Source: an uncultured Rothia sp.
GTDB lineage: Bacteria; Actinomycetota; Actinomycetes; Actinomycetales; Micrococcaceae
DNA: 7,126 bases
Direction of reading: 5' to 3'
Assembly: GCF_937976295.1 (NCBI RefSeq)
Contig: NZ_CALJRY010000220.1
Span: 1 to 7,126, forward strand
Of the stretch, positions 4,432-7,126 are shown one piece after another (positions within the stretch are counted from its first letter, which is position 1; each line of letters starts with the position of its first letter). The notes beneath the pieces are model-generated. The model was not told the DNA's origin, ran no database searches, and was given only the letters and a program-made list of their open reading frames with translations. Position numbers and translations under genes: made by a program.

Positions 4432-4991
4432 TGACCGAAACCAAGATTACCCCCCGCTTCAAGACCAAGTACGCTGAGGTCGTCGTTCCCGCTCTGCAGG
4501 AAGAGTTCAAGTACGAGAACGTCATGCAGACCCCGAAGATCGTTAAGGTCGTCGTAAACATGGGTGTTGGCGAGGCAGCTCGCGACGCAAAGCTCATGGA
4601 CGGCGCAATCCGCGATCTCACCGCAATCACCGGTCAGAAGCCGATTGTTACCCGCGCTAAGAAGTCCATCGCACAGTTCAAGCTGCGCGAAGGTATGCCC
4701 ATCGGTGCACACGTCACCCTGCGTGGCGACCGCATGTGGGAATTCCTGGACCGCCTCGTCACCCTGGCACTGCCCCGAATCCGCGACTTCCGCGGCCTCT
4801 CGGACCGCCAGTTCGACGGTAACGGTAACTACACCTTCGGTCTGACCGAGCAGTCCATGTTCCACGAAATCGATCAGGACTCGATTGACCGCGTGCGTGG
4901 TATGGACATCACCGTGGTGACCTCCGCGAAGACCGACGAAGAAGGCCGTGCAATCCTGAAGGCACTGGGCTTCCCGTTCAAGACCAACTAA
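4431..4991 (+). CDS. rplE: 50S ribosomal protein L5
   Basis: L5 (uL5) binds 5S rRNA with L18 and L25/CTC family proteins to form the central protuberance, and contacts the P-site tRNA and S13. The 186-residue product has the L5 signature LTAITGQKPIVTRAKKS at residues 63-79 and the C-terminal MDITVVTSAKTDEEGRAILKA region, followed by the usual LGFPFK end. The start overlaps the rplX stop by one base (TAATG). In many bacteria rpsN (S14) comes next; here the 73 bases before rpsH contain only structured noncoding sequence. The S14 gene must therefore lie elsewhere in the genome, as described for the Micrococcus luteus spc operon. Confidence 0.97.
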   Translation: MTETKITPRFKTKYAEVVVPALQEEFKYENVMQTPKIVKVVVNMGVGEAARDAKLMDGAIRDLTAITGQKPIVTRAKKSIAQFKLREGMPIGAHVTLRGDRMWEFLDRLVTLALPRIRDFRGLSDRQFDGNGNYTFGLTEQSMFHEIDQDSIDRVRGMDITVVTSAKTDEEGRAILKALGFPFKTN

Positions 4992-5064
4992 CGACTACGT
5001 TGTAGGTCCAGACCCCGTTACCGCGGGGTAGGGAAACCACAACGAGGAAGGGCTAAAGCCCACA
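4992..5064 (+). promoter_or_regulatory. Structured rplE-rpsH intergenic RNA at the site of the missing rpsN
   Basis: The gap can fold into a two-part stem. The outer helix is CGTTGT (4998-5003) plus GGT (5005-5007) with ACC (5036-5038) plus ACAACG (5039-5044), with one bulged A. The inner helix is ACCCCG (5012-5017) with CGGGGT (5024-5029), separated from the outer by an internal loop. A small hairpin, GGGC-TAAA-GCCC (5050-5061), lies between the ribosome binding site GAGGA (5044-5048) and the rpsH start, which would shorten the effective spacing. The first helix includes the 5' edge of that ribosome binding site, so folding could influence S8 translation. Regulation by S8 or L5 is only a guess. 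Confidence 0.55.
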
Positions 5065-5463
5065 ATGACTATGACTGATCCGGTCGCAGATATGCTGACC
5101 CGTTTGCGTAACGCAAACTCCGCATACCACGACACCGTATCCATGCCCTACTCCAAGCTGAAGTCTCGCATTGCTGAGATCCTGAAGGCTGAGGGCTACA
5201 TTGCCGACGTGAAGGTTGAGGATGCAAAGGTCGGCAAGACCCTGACCCTCGTCCTCAAGTACGGTCCGTCCCGCGAGCGTTCCATCGCTGGCGTGCGTCG
5301 TATTTCCAAGCCGGGCCTGCGTACCTACGCAAAGTCCACCAACCTGCCCCAGGTTCTGGGTGGCCTCGGCATCGCAATCCTGTCCACCTCTTCGGGTCTG
5401 CTCACTGACAAGCAGGCTGCGAAGAAGGGCGTGGGCGGCGAAGTCATCGCTTACATCTGGTAG
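5065..5463 (+). CDS. rpsH: 30S ribosomal protein S8
   Basis: S8 (uS8) binds helix 21 of 16S rRNA in the central domain and is essential for platform assembly; in E. coli it also represses its own operon. The 132-residue product starts MTMTDPVADMLTRLRNANSA, as in relatives, so ATG 5065 is preferred over the in-frame ATG at 5071. The C-terminal S8 signature GIAILSTSSGLLTDKQAAK (residues 103-121) and the end GGEVIAYIW are intact. The ribosome binding site (GAGGA) lies unusually far upstream, 16 bases, with a small hairpin in between. rplF follows after 27 bases with its own AAAGGAAG site. Confidence 0.97.
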   Translation: MTMTDPVADMLTRLRNANSAYHDTVSMPYSKLKSRIAEILKAEGYIADVKVEDAKVGKTLTLVLKYGPSRERSIAGVRRISKPGLRTYAKSTNLPQVLGGLGIAILSTSSGLLTDKQAAKKGVGGEVIAYIW

Positions 5464-5490
5464 TCGGTTAGAAGAGAAAGGAAGAGAATA

Positions 5491-6027
5491 ATGTCACGTA
5501 TTGGACGTCTCCCCATCTCGGTTCCCGCCGGCGTTGAGGTTAAGGTCGATGGCAACCTGGTCACCGTTAAGGGCCCGAAGGGCGAGCTCTCCCACAAGGT
5601 AGCTTCCCCCATCACCGTGGCTCTGAACGAAAACGAGATCGTTGTATCTCGTCCGAACGACGAGCGCCTGTCTCGCTCGCTGCACGGTCTGACTCGTACC
5701 CTGATTCAGAACCTGATTATCGGCGTTACCTCCGGCTACGAGAAGAAGCTGGAAATCGTTGGTACCGGTTACCGTGTGACCCCGAAGGGTAACGACCTGG
5801 AGTTCGCTCTGGGCTACTCCCACCCGATCAACGTCACCGCTCCCGAGGGTATTACCTTCGCAGTGGAGGGTGCTAACAAGCTGACCGTGTCGGGTATCGA
5901 CAAGCAGCTCGTTGGTCAGGTTGCAGCAAACATTCGTGGTCTGCGTAAGCCCGATCCCTACAAGGGCAAGGGTGTTCGCTACGCAGGTGAGCACATCCGC
6001 CGCAAGGTCGGAAAGGCTGGTAAGTAA
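5491..6027 (+). CDS. rplF: 50S ribosomal protein L6
   Basis: L6 (uL6) binds 23S rRNA domain VI near the sarcin-ricin loop and the factor-binding site. The 178-residue product begins MSRIGRLPISVPAGVEV and comprises the two repeated L6 folds (about residues 1-82 and 83-178). The L6 signature PDPYKGKGV lies near residue 154, followed by the basic tail RRKVGKAGK. The length is normal. A clear ribosome binding site (AAAGGAAG, 5477-5484) precedes the start. The stop is two bases before rplR, whose ribosome binding site (GGAAAGG) lies inside the end of this gene. Confidence 0.97.
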   Translation: MSRIGRLPISVPAGVEVKVDGNLVTVKGPKGELSHKVASPITVALNENEIVVSRPNDERLSRSLHGLTRTLIQNLIIGVTSGYEKKLEIVGTGYRVTPKGNDLEFALGYSHPINVTAPEGITFAVEGANKLTVSGIDKQLVGQVAANIRGLRKPDPYKGKGVRYAGEHIRRKVGKAGK

Positions 6028-6029
6028 AC

Positions 6030-6389
6030 ATGGCTATCAAGTCGAAGGCAGCGCAGCGTGCACGTCGTCACGCTCGCATCCGCAAGTACGTTTCGGGTAC
6101 CGCTGCGCGTCCGCGCCTGTGCGTCACCCGTTCGACCCGTCACATGTTCGTTCAGGTTATCGACGATGTCAAGGGCGTAACCCTGGCATCCGCTTCCACC
6201 ATGGAAGCAGAGCTGCGTGCAGCTGACCTGGACAAGACCGCTAAGGCAAAGCGCGTTGGTGAGCTCGTTGCAGAGCGCGCCAAGGCAGCTGGTGTTGAGG
6301 CAGTCGTGTTCGACCGCGGTGGTAACAAGTACCACGGCCGTGTTGCAGCCGTTGCTGACGGTGCACGCGAGGGAGGTCTTGCACTCTAA
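6030..6389 (+). CDS. rplR: 50S ribosomal protein L18
   Basis: L18 (uL18) binds 5S rRNA together with L5 and brings it into the large subunit. The 119-residue product has an Arg/Lys-rich N-terminus (SKAAQRARRHARIRKYVSGT), the central RPRLCVTRSTRHMFVQVIDD strand pair and the C-terminal AVVFDRGGNKYHGRVAAVAD core typical of bacterial L18. Length and ending (AREGGLAL) match the family. Its TAA overlaps the rpsE ATG by one base (TAATG), a second coupled junction in this operon. L5, its partner in 5S binding, is encoded three genes upstream. Confidence 0.97.
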   Translation: MAIKSKAAQRARRHARIRKYVSGTAARPRLCVTRSTRHMFVQVIDDVKGVTLASASTMEAELRAADLDKTAKAKRVGELVAERAKAAGVEAVVFDRGGNKYHGRVAAVADGAREGGLAL

Positions 6390-7063
6390 TGAGCGAGCAG
6401 AACGTAAAGGAAACTCAGGTGAGCGAAGCAGTAGTAGCTGAAACCGCTGAGACCTCCAACCAGCGCGAGGAGCGCCGCAACAACCGCGGCGAGCGTCGTG
6501 GCCGTGGTGAGCGCCGTAACAACCGCGCTCGCGAGGAGGAGAAGGACAAGTACATCGAGCGCGTTGTGACCATCAACCGCGTTTCCAAGGTCGTCAAGGG
6601 TGGTCGTCGCTTCAGCTTCACCGCACTGGTCGTCGTTGGTGACGGTAACGGCCTGGTCGGCGTTGGCTACGGTAAGGCTAAGGAAGTTCCCGCAGCAATC
6701 TCCAAGGGTGTCGAGGAAGCAAAGAAGAACTTCTTCCGCGTTCCCCGCATCGAAGGCCGCACCATCCCGCACCGTGTGCAGGGTGAGGCAGCTGCAGGCG
6801 TTGTGATGCTCCGTCCGGCAACCGCTGGTACCGGTGTTATCGCAGGTGGCCCCGTGCGTGCAGTACTCGAGTGCGCAGGCATTCACGATGTGCTGTCCAA
6901 GTCGCTCGGTTCCTCGAACCAGATCAACATCGTTCACGCAACTGTTGCAGCACTCAAGGAGCTTGAGGAGCCCCTGGCAGTGGCAGCCCGCCGTGGCCTG
7001 CCCACCGATGAGGTTATCCCCAGCTACCTGCGCAACACCAAGTCTGAAAAGGCAGGTGCGTAG
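6389..7063 (+). CDS. rpsE: 30S ribosomal protein S5
   Basis: S5 (uS5) lies at the mRNA entrance and the body-head junction of the 30S subunit and affects translational accuracy. The 224-residue product has the S5 signature from about residue 72 to 106 (GRRFSFTALVVVGDGNG, later GYGKAKEVPAAI) and a complete C-terminal domain (IHDVLSKSLGSSN onward). The VSKVVKGG loop (65-72) corresponds to where spectinomycin-resistance changes map in E. coli S5. Residues 1-53 are an extension rich in Glu, Arg and Asn, absent from the E. coli protein (167 residues) but usual in actinobacteria. GGGAGG (6371-6376) is the ribosome binding site; the start overlaps the rplR stop. rpmD follows after two bases. Confidence 0.97.
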   Translation: MSEQNVKETQVSEAVVAETAETSNQREERRNNRGERRGRGERRNNRAREEEKDKYIERVVTINRVSKVVKGGRRFSFTALVVVGDGNGLVGVGYGKAKEVPAAISKGVEEAKKNFFRVPRIEGRTIPHRVQGEAAAGVVMLRPATAGTGVIAGGPVRAVLECAGIHDVLSKSLGSSNQINIVHATVAALKELEEPLAVAARRGLPTDEVIPSYLRNTKSEKAGA

Positions 7064-7065
7064 TA

Positions 7066-7126
7066 ATGGCCAAGCGTATTCAGCCCAGCGACGCAAAGCT
7101 GGAAATCACCCAGGTCAAGTCCTATG
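7066..7126 (+). CDS. rpmD: 50S ribosomal protein L30, N-terminal part (cut by window end)
   Basis: Twenty codons are visible: MAKRIQPSDAKLEITQVKSY, matching the start of bacterial L30 (uL30), a small large-subunit protein of about 60 residues that binds 23S rRNA. It begins two bases after the rpsE stop (TAGTAATG), and L30 is the expected next gene of the spc operon, usually followed by rplO and secY. The frame runs off the right edge, so integrity cannot be judged. Confidence 0.92.
   Translation, partial: MAKRIQPSDAKLEITQVKSY

Noticed and set aside
6386..7096. Minus-strand 236-codon open frame antisense to rpsE
   Set aside because: It mirrors rpsE and ends in artificial-looking Leu/Ala/Thr runs caused by antisense reading of Arg/Glu/Asn-rich codons.

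Overview
The window comes from a Gram-positive actinobacterium, most likely Micrococcaceae and plausibly Rothia. This is inferred from the style of the ribosomal proteins (S5 with a long Arg/Glu-rich N-terminus, S8 beginning MTMTDPVADMLTRLRNANSA), an spc operon with no S14 gene between L5 and S8, a surface protein with a LANTG sorting signal, and moderately high GC in the genes. No rRNA, tRNA, CRISPR array or complete transposase gene was seen.

Layout. (1) 1-908 is the 3' part of a gene for a cell-wall-anchored surface protein: 39-bp tandem repeats, one Ig-like domain, a low-complexity stalk, LANTG, a membrane segment and a basic tail. A strong terminator follows at 1023-1071. (2) 1072-1869 has no convincing long gene. 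It holds a second, probably bidirectional terminator, a 13-bp tandem repeat, a roughly 95-bp inverted-repeat element, an AT-rich stretch with promoter-like sequences, overlapping palindromes, and a structured leader with an 8-codon mini-ORF. (3) 1870-3060 encodes a YncE/YVTN-type beta-propeller. Its N-terminus looks like the end of a signal peptide whose hydrophobic core is missing. (4) 3061-3720 is noncoding: a four-run G-quadruplex motif, nested inverted repeats around a terminator-like hairpin, a candidate spc promoter and a long structured leader. (5) 3721-7126 is the spc ribosomal-protein operon: rplN, rplX, rplE, rpsH, rplF, rplR, rpsE and the start of rpmD.

The ribosomal genes are tightly packed. 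There are two TAATG stop/start overlaps, and the only sizeable internal gap (73 nt) lies between rplE and rpsH, where other bacteria carry rpsN. They supply large-subunit proteins L14, L24, L5, L6, L18 and L30 and small-subunit proteins S8 and S5, presumably as one transcript from a promoter near 3435-3463. The two upstream genes are accessory extracytoplasmic-type genes with no functional tie to ribosomes visible here.

The ribosomal part is ordinary. The parts worth a second look are the two intergenic regions, which share a short repeated word (GTCAAATAAG and variants) built into hairpins, the G-quadruplex motif, the damaged-looking start of the beta-propeller gene, and the structured RNA at the site of the missing rpsN. 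I saw no clear undescribed multi-gene system.
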